From positions 230,714 through 294,713 of the forward strand of contig JAKVKU010000003.1 of assembly GCA_022484695.1 (NCBI GenBank): 64,000 nt of DNA, read 5' to 3'. The notes below the pieces were generated by a model, which was not told the DNA's origin, did no database searches, and saw only the letters and a program-made list of their open reading frames with translations. The first letter of the stretch is position 1. Every line of letters begins with the position of its first letter. The DNA is from Lactobacillus sp. (GTDB lineage: Bacteria > Bacillota > Bacilli > Lactobacillales > Lactobacillaceae). Both the position numbers and the translations under genes were made by a program. Of this stretch, positions 18,106 through 27,471 are shown one piece after another.

Positions 18106-19335
18106 TTACTCAGCCAATCCCTTTTTTAAGCGGGTCTTAGCATAGCCAAAAACAAAGACAATTGTCAATGCTAATCCCCCAATGATCATCAAACCAGTCT
18201 GGAGGTTAACCCCAAAAACAAATACCAACGGGATAGAGGTCACAAACCATTGCAGGCCTAATATTGTGATCAATAATTTTTGAAAACCCGCCAGCTTTTC
18301 TGTAGCTGGTATCGGATAAAGTTTGGTAAAAACAATACTATCATATTGATCAAAGAATGGTAACAGTTGGAAGCCGGACAGGTATAAGAATAGCAAGTAA
18401 AGCACCAGACTGACCCATAATTGGTGAACAAAGCACAAAATAAGCGTGCCAATCAATAAAAAGCGCAAGTAAAAGCCTAAATACTCAGTTCCCCGCAAAA
18501 ATCCCCGGGCAAATAAATACAGGTAGGTATTGCGATGATTGGCGGGAAATAGCTTTAATAAAAAGTCCAAATACTTCCGCCGTTTGGCATGCCGCTGCAA
18601 ACTGGGGATGTCCGTAAACAGATTGTAAATCTTTAGAATTTTATACTGCCGACTTGCTTCCAGATCAATACTGGCTTCAAAGCGCAATTGCCCTTCTAAA
18701 ACATAGCCCGTAATGTTACGGCGCATCCATAAATTCCAAGCCAACGCCAAAACAACACTAATAAATGGTGATAAATAAAGGCCCAGCAATATCAAACCAT
18801 AGACCGCACCGTAAAAATAGGTTTTGTGCTGGTACAATGTTGGTGTTTTGCCGTTGACTTCATAGGCACCCAACAGTGCGAGCCACAATTGCGTATCCTT
18901 TAAAATAACCAGGGTCAAAATCAGCATCACACCGGACCAAAGTTCAAAATTAACAACTAATACAGCCGCCAAAGGCAAAATGGCGATCCCTGCCAGCACG
19001 CTAAAAATAGTTGGCAAGATCAAACTATAATTACGAGCCGCAACCAAATAATGGAAAAGGTCGCTTTCTTTAGGCAATAAAAATGTATCATCGGCTTGTT
19101 CCAACAAGGTGGCCAATTGCCCTACCCCAAGAACGACCGTGTACAACACGCCCACAACTAAGCCACCCCACCAAATCCGCGGGGGCAGTAATTTTAATAA
19201 ATTAGCGTAGCCCATGGCTAAAGCCCCAATTAAAAAAATAAGGGCGATCACAAAATGATCATTAAACACCAAACGCAGGTATTTAAACTGCCGGCTGATA
19301 TGCCGCCGTAAGCGTTGACGCCATAAATCAAGCAT
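18106..19335 (-). CDS. ecsB: ABC transporter permease EcsB
   Basis: Membrane partner of EcsA. About 409 residues with a basic N-terminus (MLDLWRQRLRRHISRQFKYL) and roughly ten hydrophobic segments. A TTG at 19344 would add three residues, but the ATG at 19335 overlaps the ecsA stop and fits the GAGGCGG site better. In Bacillus, Ecs affects regulated membrane proteolysis, secretion and competence. The transported substrate is not settled. Confidence 0.9.
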   Translation of the reverse strand: MLDLWRQRLRRHISRQFKYLRLVFNDHFVIALIFLIGALAMGYANLLKLLPPRIWWGGLVVGVLYTVVLGVGQLATLLEQADDTFLLPKESDLFHYLVAARNYSLILPTIFSVLAGIAILPLAAVLVVNFELWSGVMLILTLVILKDTQLWLALLGAYEVNGKTPTLYQHKTYFYGAVYGLILLGLYLSPFISVVLALAWNLWMRRNITGYVLEGQLRFEASIDLEASRQYKILKIYNLFTDIPSLQRHAKRRKYLDFLLKLFPANHRNTYLYLFARGFLRGTEYLGFYLRFLLIGTLILCFVHQLWVSLVLYLLFLYLSGFQLLPFFDQYDSIVFTKLYPIPATEKLAGFQKLLITILGLQWFVTSIPLVFVFGVNLQTGLMIIGGLALTIVFVFGYAKTRLKKGLAE

Positions 19336-20071
19336 GGTTATCAACCGCCTCTTTTGTCATCTGTAAATAGATGTCGTCCAAGTTGGCATCGGACATGTTA
19401 AAGGTTTGCTTTAACTCATCCAGGGTACCACTGGTGCGCACCTTCCCATCGTTTAACAACACAAAACGGTCGGCATATTGCTGCGCCGTGGCTAAGATAT
19501 GGGTGGACATTAAAATAGCGGAACCAGCTTTTTTCTTAGCTTCTACCACATCCAATAAATCATGGATCGCCAGTGGGTCCAATCCAGTGAAGGGTTCATC
19601 GATGATGAATAGCTTTGCATCGGTCATAAAGGCACAAACGATCATGACCTTTTGCTTCATGCCCTTGGAAAAATTATTAGGGAACCAATCTAACTTGTTA
19701 TCCAGGCGAAATTTCTTCAATAAGACCATGGCCTTAGCCATAGTCTCATCGTGATCCAGATCATAAGCTAAAATTGCTAAGTCGATATGTTCGCGAAGTG
19801 TTAATTCTGGATATAAAACCGGCGTCTCTGGTACATAGGCGATTTGTTGATGATAAGCATCTTTATTCGCCTTTAAAGTCATATTGTTCACACTGATTTC
19901 GCCTTTTTGCGGAATCAATAGCCCGATGACATGTTTAATCGTTGTGGACTTACCAGCGCCGTTTAGTCCAATTAATCCGGTGATCTCACCGTCATTTGCC
20001 GTAAAAGACACATCTTTTAAAACGGCCACATGGGCATAGCCACCGGTCAAATTTTTGATCTCTAAACTCAA
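19328..20071 (-). CDS. ecsA: ABC transporter ATP-binding protein EcsA
   Basis: ATPase subunit of the Ecs exporter, 247 residues. Walker A is GLNGAGKSTT, the Q-loop region reads YVPETPVLYPELT, the signature NNFSKGMKQ (a variant of LSGGQ typical of EcsA) and Walker B LFIIDEPFTGLDP. ecsB overlaps its end. It is divergent from hit across a 107-nt gap, as in Bacillus. Confidence 0.94.
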   Translation of the reverse strand: MSLEIKNLTGGYAHVAVLKDVSFTANDGEITGLIGLNGAGKSTTIKHVIGLLIPQKGEISVNNMTLKANKDAYHQQIAYVPETPVLYPELTLREHIDLAILAYDLDHDETMAKAMVLLKKFRLDNKLDWFPNNFSKGMKQKVMIVCAFMTDAKLFIIDEPFTGLDPLAIHDLLDVVEAKKKAGSAILMSTHILATAQQYADRFVLLNDGKVRTSGTLDELKQTFNMSDANLDDIYLQMTKEAVDNHA

Positions 20072-20178
20072 TTTAGTTGCCCCTTATTTTTTGAATTCTG
20101 TTAAAGTTAATCACTTTATGATAGCATGAAAATTAAAGATTAGAAATTCATTTATCCAACCAAGGAGGAATAGTTTTT

Positions 20179-20607
20179 ATGGAAGATTGTATTTTTTGTA
20201 AAATTGTTCGAAATGAAATTCCCAGCACTACTGTTTATGAGGATGACTACGTCAAAGCATTTTTAGACATTTCCCAAGTCACCCCAGGTCATACGCTACT
20301 GGTCCCTAAAGTTCATGTGGCTGATATTTTCGAGTACGATGAAGAATTGGCCAGCCAAGTCTTTAGCCGCATCCCACTGATTGCCAAGGCCATTAAAGCC
20401 AGTGATCCTAAAATCATCGGCATGAATATTTGTAACAACAATGGCGAAATCGCCTACCAATCCGTTTTCCATTCCCACGTTCATTTTGTACCCCGTTATT
20501 CTAAAAAAGATGACTTCTGGATGCACTGGGGCGACCATACGGATCAATATACCCCTGAAAAATTACAAAAAATTGCCGACAACATTAAGGCACATTTGGA
20601 GGTTTAA
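20179..20607 (+). CDS. hit: HIT family protein
   Basis: Histidine-triad nucleotide hydrolase of 142 residues. It has the N-terminal DCIFCKI zinc-type motif, LDISQVTPGHTLLVPK, and the triad HSHVHFVPR near residue 98. Such proteins hydrolyse nucleoside phosphoramidates and dinucleotides. The start is an ATG after AAGGAGG. The next gene starts 2 nt after its stop. Confidence 0.95.
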   Translation: MEDCIFCKIVRNEIPSTTVYEDDYVKAFLDISQVTPGHTLLVPKVHVADIFEYDEELASQVFSRIPLIAKAIKASDPKIIGMNICNNNGEIAYQSVFHSHVHFVPRYSKKDDFWMHWGDHTDQYTPEKLQKIADNIKAHLEV

Positions 20608-20609
20608 GC

Positions 20610-20951
20610 ATGGCAAAATTTGCAACCGGGCTACTTTTGGGTGCACTTGCCGGCGGTCTGTATGGGCTGTTGACCACTAAAAAAACCGGGGCCCAACATA
20701 TTGAATCAATGACAAATTACGTCAATGATGTGACTGCGGCCACCCAAGATTTTCAAACTAGTTTAACCCACTTCAAAAATTCGGTCAATCACTTTAATGA
20801 TACTGTCCAAACCACCGGCGTAACAGTTGCCGAGGGCTTAGCTGATACACTGGCCACCTTTGAATTTGAAACCCAGCCTAGAATCGATCAGCTCAACGAC
20901 ACCGTGGCTGATTTGACGGAAAGCCTGAATAACGTGGCGCCGAAGCCATAA
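20610..20951 (+). CDS. YtxH-like small membrane-anchored protein
   Basis: 113 residues. The N-terminus FATGLLLGALAGGLYGLL is a glycine-rich membrane helix of the YtxH type, followed by a helical, Thr/Asn/Asp-rich tail that probably forms a coiled coil. It is coupled to hit with a 2-nt gap. The function is unknown; similar small genes often accompany hit in lactobacilli. Confidence 0.75.
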   Translation: MAKFATGLLLGALAGGLYGLLTTKKTGAQHIESMTNYVNDVTAATQDFQTSLTHFKNSVNHFNDTVQTTGVTVAEGLADTLATFEFETQPRIDQLNDTVADLTESLNNVAPKP

Positions 20952-21020
20952 TTTCAATTATATAGAAAGTTTGAAATAAGTGTGAATATTTGAGAATTCG
21001 TATCATTATTTTCTTGATTA

Positions 21021-21029
21021 TGGTATATT
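21021..21029 (+). promoter_or_regulatory. Extended -10 element upstream of prsA
   Basis: TGGTATATT fits an extended -10 about 60 nt before prsA. No good -35 box is visible. Confidence 0.4.
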
Positions 21030-21087
21030 ATTCGAGGACTTACTGCGTTGAACAGTAAAATTTTTTTTATTAGGATGTGTTTATTTG

Positions 21088-22020
21088 ATGTCAAAAGGTT
21101 TAAAGAAGCTTTTACTAGCTTTGGCTGGTATCATGCTAATTTTTGTTGCAGCCGGCTGTTCCAATAACAACACCGTTGCCACAACTAAAGGCGGCAAAAT
21201 TACCAAGGACGACTACTATAACGAAATGAAGAAGTCCTCAGCTGGTAAATCCACATTGCAAACCATGATCATCACACAGGTTTTAGAAGATCAATATGGT
21301 AAAAAGGTTTCCGACAAGCAAGTCACAAAGGAATACAACAAGTATAAAGATCAATACGGTTCTTCCTTTAGTTCTTTGCTGCAACAAAACGGCATGACAA
21401 CCGCTTCGTTCAAAAAGAATATCCGGACTAACTTGTTAACTGAAGCTGCTTTAAAAGCCAACAAGAAAGTTACAAATGCTAACTTGAAGACACAATGGAA
21501 ATCTTACGAACCTAAGGTCACTGTAGCCCATATCGTTGTTTCATCTGAAGATGCTGCGAATGATATTATTAATCAATTGAACAGCGGTGCTAAGTTCGCT
21601 GATCTTGCTAAGAAGTCTTCAACTGATGCTTCCACTAAAAACAACGGTGGTAAATTACCAGCCTTTGATAACACTGACACGTCAATGGACGCTGCCACTA
21701 AAAAAGCTGCCTTTAAGCTGAACAATGGCGAATACACCAAGACACCGGTTAAAACTGAGTCTGGTTATGAAGTCATTGAAATGATCAAGAACCCTGGTAA
21801 AGGTAAGATGTCCGACCATACTGCTGAATTAACATCACAACTTTATAACAAGTGGATGCAAGATTCTACGGTTATGCAAGGTGTCATTGCTAAGGCTTTG
21901 AAGAAGGGCAACGTCTCTATCAAGGATAATGATATGAAAGATATCTTAGCTGGCTACTTACAATCTAGCAAATCTACATCTGGTACTGGTTCAACAACTT
22001 CTTCTGCAACAAGTAAATAA
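21088..22020 (+). CDS. prsA: Foldase PrsA, peptidyl-prolyl isomerase lipoprotein
   Basis: Extracytoplasmic chaperone, lipid-anchored to the outer face of the membrane, that helps exported proteins fold. 310 residues: signal peptide with lipobox VAAGC (mature Cys at about 24), an N-terminal chaperone region, a parvulin domain (about 138-240; [35 protein letters not shown]) and a Ser/Thr-rich tail. A TTG one codon upstream of the ATG is the other possible start. It stands alone between hit and yhaM, the order seen in Bacillus, and has its own terminator. Confidence 0.95.
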   Translation: MSKGLKKLLLALAGIMLIFVAAGCSNNNTVATTKGGKITKDDYYNEMKKSSAGKSTLQTMIITQVLEDQYGKKVSDKQVTKEYNKYKDQYGSSFSSLLQQNGMTTASFKKNIRTNLLTEAALKANKKVTNANLKTQWKSYEPKVTVAHIVVSSEDAANDIINQLNSGAKFADLAKKSSTDASTKNNGGKLPAFDNTDTSMDAATKKAAFKLNNGEYTKTPVKTESGYEVIEMIKNPGKGKMSDHTAELTSQLYNKWMQDSTVMQGVIAKALKKGNVSIKDNDMKDILAGYLQSSKSTSGTGSTTSSATSK

Positions 22021-22052
22021 TAGAATTAGTATTTATTGAATCAAAAAGCACT

Positions 22053-22090
22053 AAAAAATAGCGCGGCCAATTGATGGTTGCGCTATTTTT
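22053..22090. terminator. Bidirectional terminator between prsA and yhaM
   Basis: AATAGCGCGGCCA pairs with TGGTTGCGCTATT and has A-runs on one side and T-runs on the other, so it can serve the convergent prsA and yhaM genes. Confidence 0.9.
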
Positions 22091-22098
22091 ATATGTTC

Positions 22099-23040
22099 CT
22101 ATAACTTGGGTTTATAAAATTGTCTTTGCTCTAAAGCAAATAATCTTGGGGTATATTGGCCAGGATTGGTATGGGCCAGTGCGGTGGAAATCATCGTCAA
22201 AGAGGCATCCATTTCATCAATTTGATGCAACACTTCAGCTTCCAATAATTTAGGTCGAACTGGCGAACCGAATTCCAACTGCCCATGATGGGCTAACACC
22301 ATATGACGCAGCAAAATTATTTTCTCATCGGTCAAGGCAAAATTAAGGGCCGCACAGGCTTCTACGATCGCTTCGTCAACCAAGACAATATGCCCGATTA
22401 AATTGCCACTCAAGGTGTAAGTGGTGGTTTCTGGGCCGGTTAGTTCCACGACCTTGCCCAAGTCATGTAAAATAGTGCCAGCATATAACAATGCTTGATT
22501 AATTTGGGGGTATTCTTGACTAATAGCCGCCGCCAGCTTTAACATGCTGACAGTATGGTAAGCCAATCCCCCGGCATAGGCATGATGGTTGGATTTAGCG
22601 GCGGGATAATCGAAGAACTTGCCTTCTGTCTTCGTCAACAACCAGCGGACGATGCGATTCCATTTGGCCTCGGTTATCTCTAATAGGTATTGGTTCAACT
22701 GAGCTTCTAAGTCACTTTTATCCACTGGGGCATGGGGTACTAAATCATCAACTGAAATATCTTGATCGACACTCACCGTCATTTTATCGATACGGACCTG
22801 TGGTGTGGTTTGATACGTTTCTCGTAAGCCCTTTAAATGGACAATGGCGCCCTTGGTGAACTGGGCAATATCCTCTGGTTTAGCCCCCCATAGCTTTCCT
22901 TTGATTTGACCAGAACTGTCTGAAAAAATCAAGGCGATAAATGGCTTGCCATTTTTTGCAGTCCGAATATCGGCATCGCGAATTAAGACATTTTGATCGA
23001 TATGTTCACCATCTTGATAGTCTACTAACCCTTTTGACAT
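22099..23040 (-). CDS. yhaM: 3'-5' exoribonuclease YhaM
   Basis: Trims RNA 3' ends. 313 residues: an OB-fold nucleic-acid domain (about 15-110) and an HD hydrolase domain (HHAYAGGLAYHT, GTILHDLGK, LAHHGQLEFGSPVRP, IDEMDA) that binds the catalytic metals. The length is normal. It ends the yhaO-yhaN-yhaM unit with 10 nt to yhaN. Confidence 0.94.
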   Translation of the reverse strand: MSKGLVDYQDGEHIDQNVLIRDADIRTAKNGKPFIALIFSDSSGQIKGKLWGAKPEDIAQFTKGAIVHLKGLRETYQTTPQVRIDKMTVSVDQDISVDDLVPHAPVDKSDLEAQLNQYLLEITEAKWNRIVRWLLTKTEGKFFDYPAAKSNHHAYAGGLAYHTVSMLKLAAAISQEYPQINQALLYAGTILHDLGKVVELTGPETTTYTLSGNLIGHIVLVDEAIVEACAALNFALTDEKIILLRHMVLAHHGQLEFGSPVRPKLLEAEVLHQIDEMDASLTMISTALAHTNPGQYTPRLFALEQRQFYKPKL

Positions 23041-23050
23041 ATAATCTCCT

Positions 23051-25720
23051 TTACAATTGAATAACCTTTGCTGCTTTAAATAGATCTAAGAATTCATTGT
23101 GGGCAGTCGTCAGAATAATTTGATTGTCCCCGCTGATACGTTCAACGAGCTTCACTAATTGCGTTAACCGTTGCTGATCAGCATTTACCAAGACGTCGTC
23201 TAATAAGATTGGCATCTTTACTAAATCACTTAATTCCACCGTGAAAGCTAACCGTAATGCCAAATATAACTGTTCCATCGTTCCTAAAGATAACTCATTG
23301 ACATTAAACTCTTGGACATCTTGGGATTGAACATAAATATTTTGAGCTTTGAAGATAATCTTTTGATACTTATCAAAAGTTAATATTTTGAAATAGGCCT
23401 GGGCATGTTCTAAGATCTTCGGTAACCGATTCTGGCTGGCTGCTTCTAAAGTTCCCCGAACCCACTGGGCGGTTAAAGTCGCAATCAAATAGTCGTTGAT
23501 GTCGCCCAGTAAGCTAGTTTGTAAGTTAGCTAATTGCTGTTGCAGTTCTTGGAGTCGATCACCAGTGGCTAACTGAGTGGTTTTAACAGTGAGTTCATTA
23601 TGGGTTTGATGCAATTTTTCAGTTTGTTCATTCAGTGCTACTAATTGTTTGCGCTGTTGTTCCAAAGTCTGTTTTAAATCAGCTTCCGATTGAAAATGGG
23701 TCAAATTCTCAAGTTCAGGGGCTAACTGGTTTTTCAAGAAATGGAACCGTTCTTGATTATCTCGGACAGTTTTAAGGGCCTCTAAAGCTTTTTGCAGTTC
23801 CGTGAAGTCTTTAAAGTGATTATCAGCTAAAAGCTGCTGTTGCTGGTAACGTAAGTCAGCCAATTCAACATTTTGCTGTTTTAACCAGGTTTTCAATTGT
23901 TCTTGTTCTAAAATTGTTTGTTGATTTTGGGCACTGACCTGCTCAAAGTCTTTCAAGGCGTCGTTTAAGACTTGGAAATAGTCTTTAGAGAAAGTAGCCA
24001 GTTGTCCTAATTTATCCTTTAAAAATGCGGCTAAATTATCGAATTCAATTAATTGCTGCTGCATATCTTCTAATTCAGCGGTTTGATTTTGAATGTCTTC
24101 TTGCAGTTGGTCGATAGTCGTCAATAATGATTGGACCTGCAGGGGATCCACTTGATCATTCAAATGATACTTCTGTTGGATCTGTTGAATATTTTGGGTC
24201 AATTCTTGTAGTTTTTGGGACACTTCTTGTTGTTTAGCCCCTAACTGATGCCGCTGTTGTTTGATACTTTCAATTTGGGCCTGAACCACTTGAATTTGCC
24301 CATCAATTTGGGGGTCAGTCGTGCGTGTTGCCACAGTTTTCTTTTGATAAATACTTAAGGCCACTAATCCAACACCCGCTAATGAAATAATTTTAACAAA
24401 GCTTGGCAAAAATAATCCCACGATGAAAATCAGTCCGCCTAAGACCATCAGTCCATTTAAAAAACCGTTATTTTCAGCAGGTGAGCCCTGATCTTGAGCG
24501 GCCTGTAAATCATTTAGGGCCCGAACTTGTTGATTTTCTTGTAATTGCAGCTCGGCATCAGTTTGATCTAATTGAGCCTTTAAAGTCGCTTGGGTTTTAG
24601 CTTGGGCTTTGTATTGACTCACCAGACTCAAGTCTTCACTGGACAGCGGTTGCATATCCGAAGTTACCGCCGCATTGCTTTGTTGCAGTTGCGCTAGTTG
24701 GTTTTTATTTTCCGTAATCCGTTTTTGCAGCACCTCATGGCGGCTGGCCAGGGTCTGAATATGGGGCAATTTTTGTTGTATCTGCAAAAATTCGTCCGCA
24801 TGGGTGTCGTAATACGTATTCCCTGTCGCCGGTTGCAAACTCTGCCCCCGGCGTTTTTCAATGAAATCAGTTCGCATATCAATTTTCGTCTGCATTTGTT
24901 GATACTTTTCATTGACGGCCACCACATCGCGGTCATTGGCCATATAGGGTTTTTGTTCATCCTGCAGGTCTAAATATTGTTGATAACTGGGCCAGATTGC
25001 CTGTAAGTGGGCCAGTTGTTTAACGTCAGCATCTAAGTGGCTTTGCTGGGCCACAATATCCGTCAATTTTTGGCTGACATCAGCCTGGTCATTTTCTAAG
25101 GCGAGATAACGGGGTAAGTTTTGTCGGGTCCGCTGAATTTTTTGTTCTAGCGCATGGTAATCACTTAGCTTCTGGTTGATTGGCGGCTTTCGCCCACTGG
25201 GTTTATACAAGTCTTTGGCTTGACCTTCAAAGGTTTCGGCTTGTTTGAGCCAGTCGCCACTGTTGATAGCCCCAATGGCTAAGATCTGCTGCATTAATTC
25301 ACTTTTATTGAGATTGGCAATCGATAACATTTCATTCGTATCAAAATAAAATAATTCCTTAAATAAATCTTTATTCAAGGGCTTAAGGGCATTGTAGAAT
25401 AGCGCATTTGGCACTTTTTGCTGATTGATATAAGTCTCTAATTCACCCCCAGAAGTGCCATCCACCCGGCGCACCAGGTAATCTTCCCCCTTGATATTGA
25501 GCGTTAACTCGCCGCCATAACGACCCGAGTTCTTGGGAATGTATTGTTCAAAGGGCCGTTTCTTAGTGGCAAATCCAAATAGAATGCTGACGATAAATTC
25601 CAGCAGCGTACTTTTACCCGTTTCATTTAACCCGTAAACGACTGTTAAGTTCGGATCAAAGGTAAATTCGCGTTCGATCAGATTCCCAAAGCCAAATATT
25701 TTCACATGTCGAATATACAT
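23051..25720 (-). CDS. yhaN: YhaN-like AAA/SMC-type ATPase with membrane hairpin
   Basis: 889 residues. The ends form an SMC/Rad50-like head (N-terminal Walker A YGLNETGKSTLLE; C-terminal ELSLGTMEQLYLALR signature and MPILLDDVLVN Walker B). The middle is a long Gln/Leu-rich coiled coil. A pair of hydrophobic segments at about 420-460 (FLNGLMVLGGLIFIVG, IISLAGVGLVALSIY) interrupts the coil and implies membrane contact. It shares a 1-nt overlap with yhaO, the nuclease partner, so the pair resembles an SbcCD/Rad50-Mre11-type DNA repair complex. Confidence 0.9.
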   Translation of the reverse strand: MYIRHVKIFGFGNLIEREFTFDPNLTVVYGLNETGKSTLLEFIVSILFGFATKKRPFEQYIPKNSGRYGGELTLNIKGEDYLVRRVDGTSGGELETYINQQKVPNALFYNALKPLNKDLFKELFYFDTNEMLSIANLNKSELMQQILAIGAINSGDWLKQAETFEGQAKDLYKPSGRKPPINQKLSDYHALEQKIQRTRQNLPRYLALENDQADVSQKLTDIVAQQSHLDADVKQLAHLQAIWPSYQQYLDLQDEQKPYMANDRDVVAVNEKYQQMQTKIDMRTDFIEKRRGQSLQPATGNTYYDTHADEFLQIQQKLPHIQTLASRHEVLQKRITENKNQLAQLQQSNAAVTSDMQPLSSEDLSLVSQYKAQAKTQATLKAQLDQTDAELQLQENQQVRALNDLQAAQDQGSPAENNGFLNGLMVLGGLIFIVGLFLPSFVKIISLAGVGLVALSIYQKKTVATRTTDPQIDGQIQVVQAQIESIKQQRHQLGAKQQEVSQKLQELTQNIQQIQQKYHLNDQVDPLQVQSLLTTIDQLQEDIQNQTAELEDMQQQLIEFDNLAAFLKDKLGQLATFSKDYFQVLNDALKDFEQVSAQNQQTILEQEQLKTWLKQQNVELADLRYQQQQLLADNHFKDFTELQKALEALKTVRDNQERFHFLKNQLAPELENLTHFQSEADLKQTLEQQRKQLVALNEQTEKLHQTHNELTVKTTQLATGDRLQELQQQLANLQTSLLGDINDYLIATLTAQWVRGTLEAASQNRLPKILEHAQAYFKILTFDKYQKIIFKAQNIYVQSQDVQEFNVNELSLGTMEQLYLALRLAFTVELSDLVKMPILLDDVLVNADQQRLTQLVKLVERISGDNQIILTTAHNEFLDLFKAAKVIQL

Positions 25721-26931
25721 TAATCCGCATCCTCTTCTTGGATATTATTTAAGATCTTCAATTCGGCATTCTTACGCAACTCATTTAGCCGGTCGTCTTG
25801 AATGAATTCTTCAGTAATAAAGCGTTCACTGGTTAAATTACCCAGGACATCGCGTAAATTTTCCAAATTGAAAACTTGATCCACATTGGCTTGCCAAAAC
25901 TTGGTATCAATTTCTGGCAAATTCATATCTGCTTCCGCCATCAGCCGAACCGAAACGGGATAAATAATTTGATTGGCCATGGTATTGCCTAATTGATCTT
26001 GTAAGATACTCAACAGCTGCTCATTGATCAACGCCTCTTGAACTTCTTTGGCCACTGAATTGGCCTTTAAAACGATCGATAACAAGAAATTGGTATGTCT
26101 TGGAAAGGCAATCAGCATATCTTGCAAATGCGTGACCACGGCATTAATATTCAAGGGTTCAGGGGATTCCACTGTTAGTGTCTGCCATTGAAAAGGTGCC
26201 ACTGGGATAAAAGTCGGCTTCAACTCATCGAAATCATAATTGATCTCATAAAAACCTTTAGCACCACTTTCATCGGCTTGCCGCCCCTGTAAGTTACCGG
26301 GATAAATGATCAAAGGCCGCTGACTTAAAATTTGATGATGGTGAATGTGCCCCAAGGCCCAGTAGTCATACCCCTGCTGCTGTAGTGCTTCTAAAGTAAA
26401 AGGCGCATAGTCATTAGCCCCATTGCCGTAAAGCCCCCCATGTAGCATACCAATGGTCAATTTGGCATCTGGGGCAGGTTTGGGATATTCTTCGATCCGC
26501 GATGTGGTAATATGCCGTTGATCGTAACTGAAGCCATTGATATCAATCTTATAACCTTCTTGACTAATGAAGCGATACGTTTGCACACTGGGCCCAAAAA
26601 CATGCACATTTTCCGGATAAAGCACGTGGGCCGTGGTGTCGTTAATATAATCATGATTGCCAAATATGAGATAAACCTGTATTTGCGCCTTTTGGAGGCG
26701 TTCAAATTGATTCTTTAAGAACCACTGTACTTTTAAGCTTTGGTTTTGGGAATCAAATGTATCCCCTGAAATTAATACGAAGGCCACGTCATCACTAATG
26801 GCTCGATCAATCATTTTTTCAAATGCCGTAAAGGGTGCTTGATATAATTGCGCCCCAATTTGTGCATCCATTTGTTTCAAGCCTAAGAATGGACTATCTA
26901 GATGGGCATCCGCACAATGAATAAATTTCAT
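25720..26931 (-). CDS. yhaO: YhaO-like DNA repair exonuclease (Mre11/SbcD family)
   Basis: Metallophosphatase nuclease of 403 residues. Metal-binding motifs are CADAHLDSPF, ISGDTFDS, FGNHDYI and LGHIHHHQ. The frame is open for 53 further codons upstream, but that part is not coding-like (AT-rich, leucine-rich, holds promoter-like DNA). The ATG at 26931 follows GGAGG at good spacing and begins MKFIHCADAH. It is translationally coupled to yhaN. Confidence 0.94.
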   Translation of the reverse strand: MKFIHCADAHLDSPFLGLKQMDAQIGAQLYQAPFTAFEKMIDRAISDDVAFVLISGDTFDSQNQSLKVQWFLKNQFERLQKAQIQVYLIFGNHDYINDTTAHVLYPENVHVFGPSVQTYRFISQEGYKIDINGFSYDQRHITTSRIEEYPKPAPDAKLTIGMLHGGLYGNGANDYAPFTLEALQQQGYDYWALGHIHHHQILSQRPLIIYPGNLQGRQADESGAKGFYEINYDFDELKPTFIPVAPFQWQTLTVESPEPLNINAVVTHLQDMLIAFPRHTNFLLSIVLKANSVAKEVQEALINEQLLSILQDQLGNTMANQIIYPVSVRLMAEADMNLPEIDTKFWQANVDQVFNLENLRDVLGNLTSERFITEEFIQDDRLNELRKNAELKILNNIQEEDAD

Positions 26932-27040
26932 AAAGCCACCTCCAATACTTATTTGGTAAAAATGTATAGACTTACATAATAGTATACGTAAAAAAGCTAA
27001 AGATAAGCTTAAGAATTCGCATAAATTCTCGATTTTTCGC

Positions 27041-27081
27041 AAAAAAATATTTCCAGCTGCAAAAATCGCAGTGGAAATATT
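27041..27081 (-). terminator. Terminator after the ylbF-family gene
   Basis: AATATTTCCA pairs with TGGAAATATT, with an inner CTGC/GCAG, followed by seven T on the minus strand. Confidence 0.9.
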
Positions 27082-27100
27082 CAAATTCAAAGCTTAAAGC

Positions 27101-27448
27101 TTACTGTAATTTATAAATGTCAGCAATTGGTTTAGAGATGATCCGGTTTAAATCATCCATCAATGTGCTCATCTTACGTTCAGTATCCATCAGACCCTTG
27201 ATAGAGTCATATTTAGATAATTGTTCGCTCATATCTTGAATTTCTTTGATCTTGTCATCAGAGATTTCTTCACCATTCATTTGTTGTTGTTGTAATTCCA
27301 TTTGAAGTTGTTGGAATTTTTTGAATGTTGCAAAGGCAAAGTCATCCTTCTTAACATCAGCAAAAGCTTTTTGCAACAGCATGAATTCTTCGGTTTGTTG
27401 TAATTCTTCCTCTAATTTGTTTGCAGTATCATAAATATTAACAGCCAT
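27101..27448 (-). CDS. YlbF/YmcA family protein (YheA-like)
   Basis: 115 residues, almost wholly helical, with the family pattern NIYDTANKLEEELQQTEEF and a glutamine-rich centre. In Bacillus, YlbF and YmcA form a complex with YaaT that steers RNase Y. This paralogue is closer to YheA, whose role is less clear. It lies 23 nt after the penicillin-binding protein gene and ends at a strong terminator. Confidence 0.88.
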   Translation of the reverse strand: MAVNIYDTANKLEEELQQTEEFMLLQKAFADVKKDDFAFATFKKFQQLQMELQQQQMNGEEISDDKIKEIQDMSEQLSKYDSIKGLMDTERKMSTLMDDLNRIISKPIADIYKLQ

Positions 27449-27471
27449 GTCGATCTCCTTTAAATTGTGAT

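Noticed and set aside
26932..27090. 53-codon extension upstream of yhaO
   Set aside because: It lies in AT-rich intergenic DNA and overlaps the terminator of the neighbouring gene; the internal ATG has a strong GGAGG site and matches the family start.
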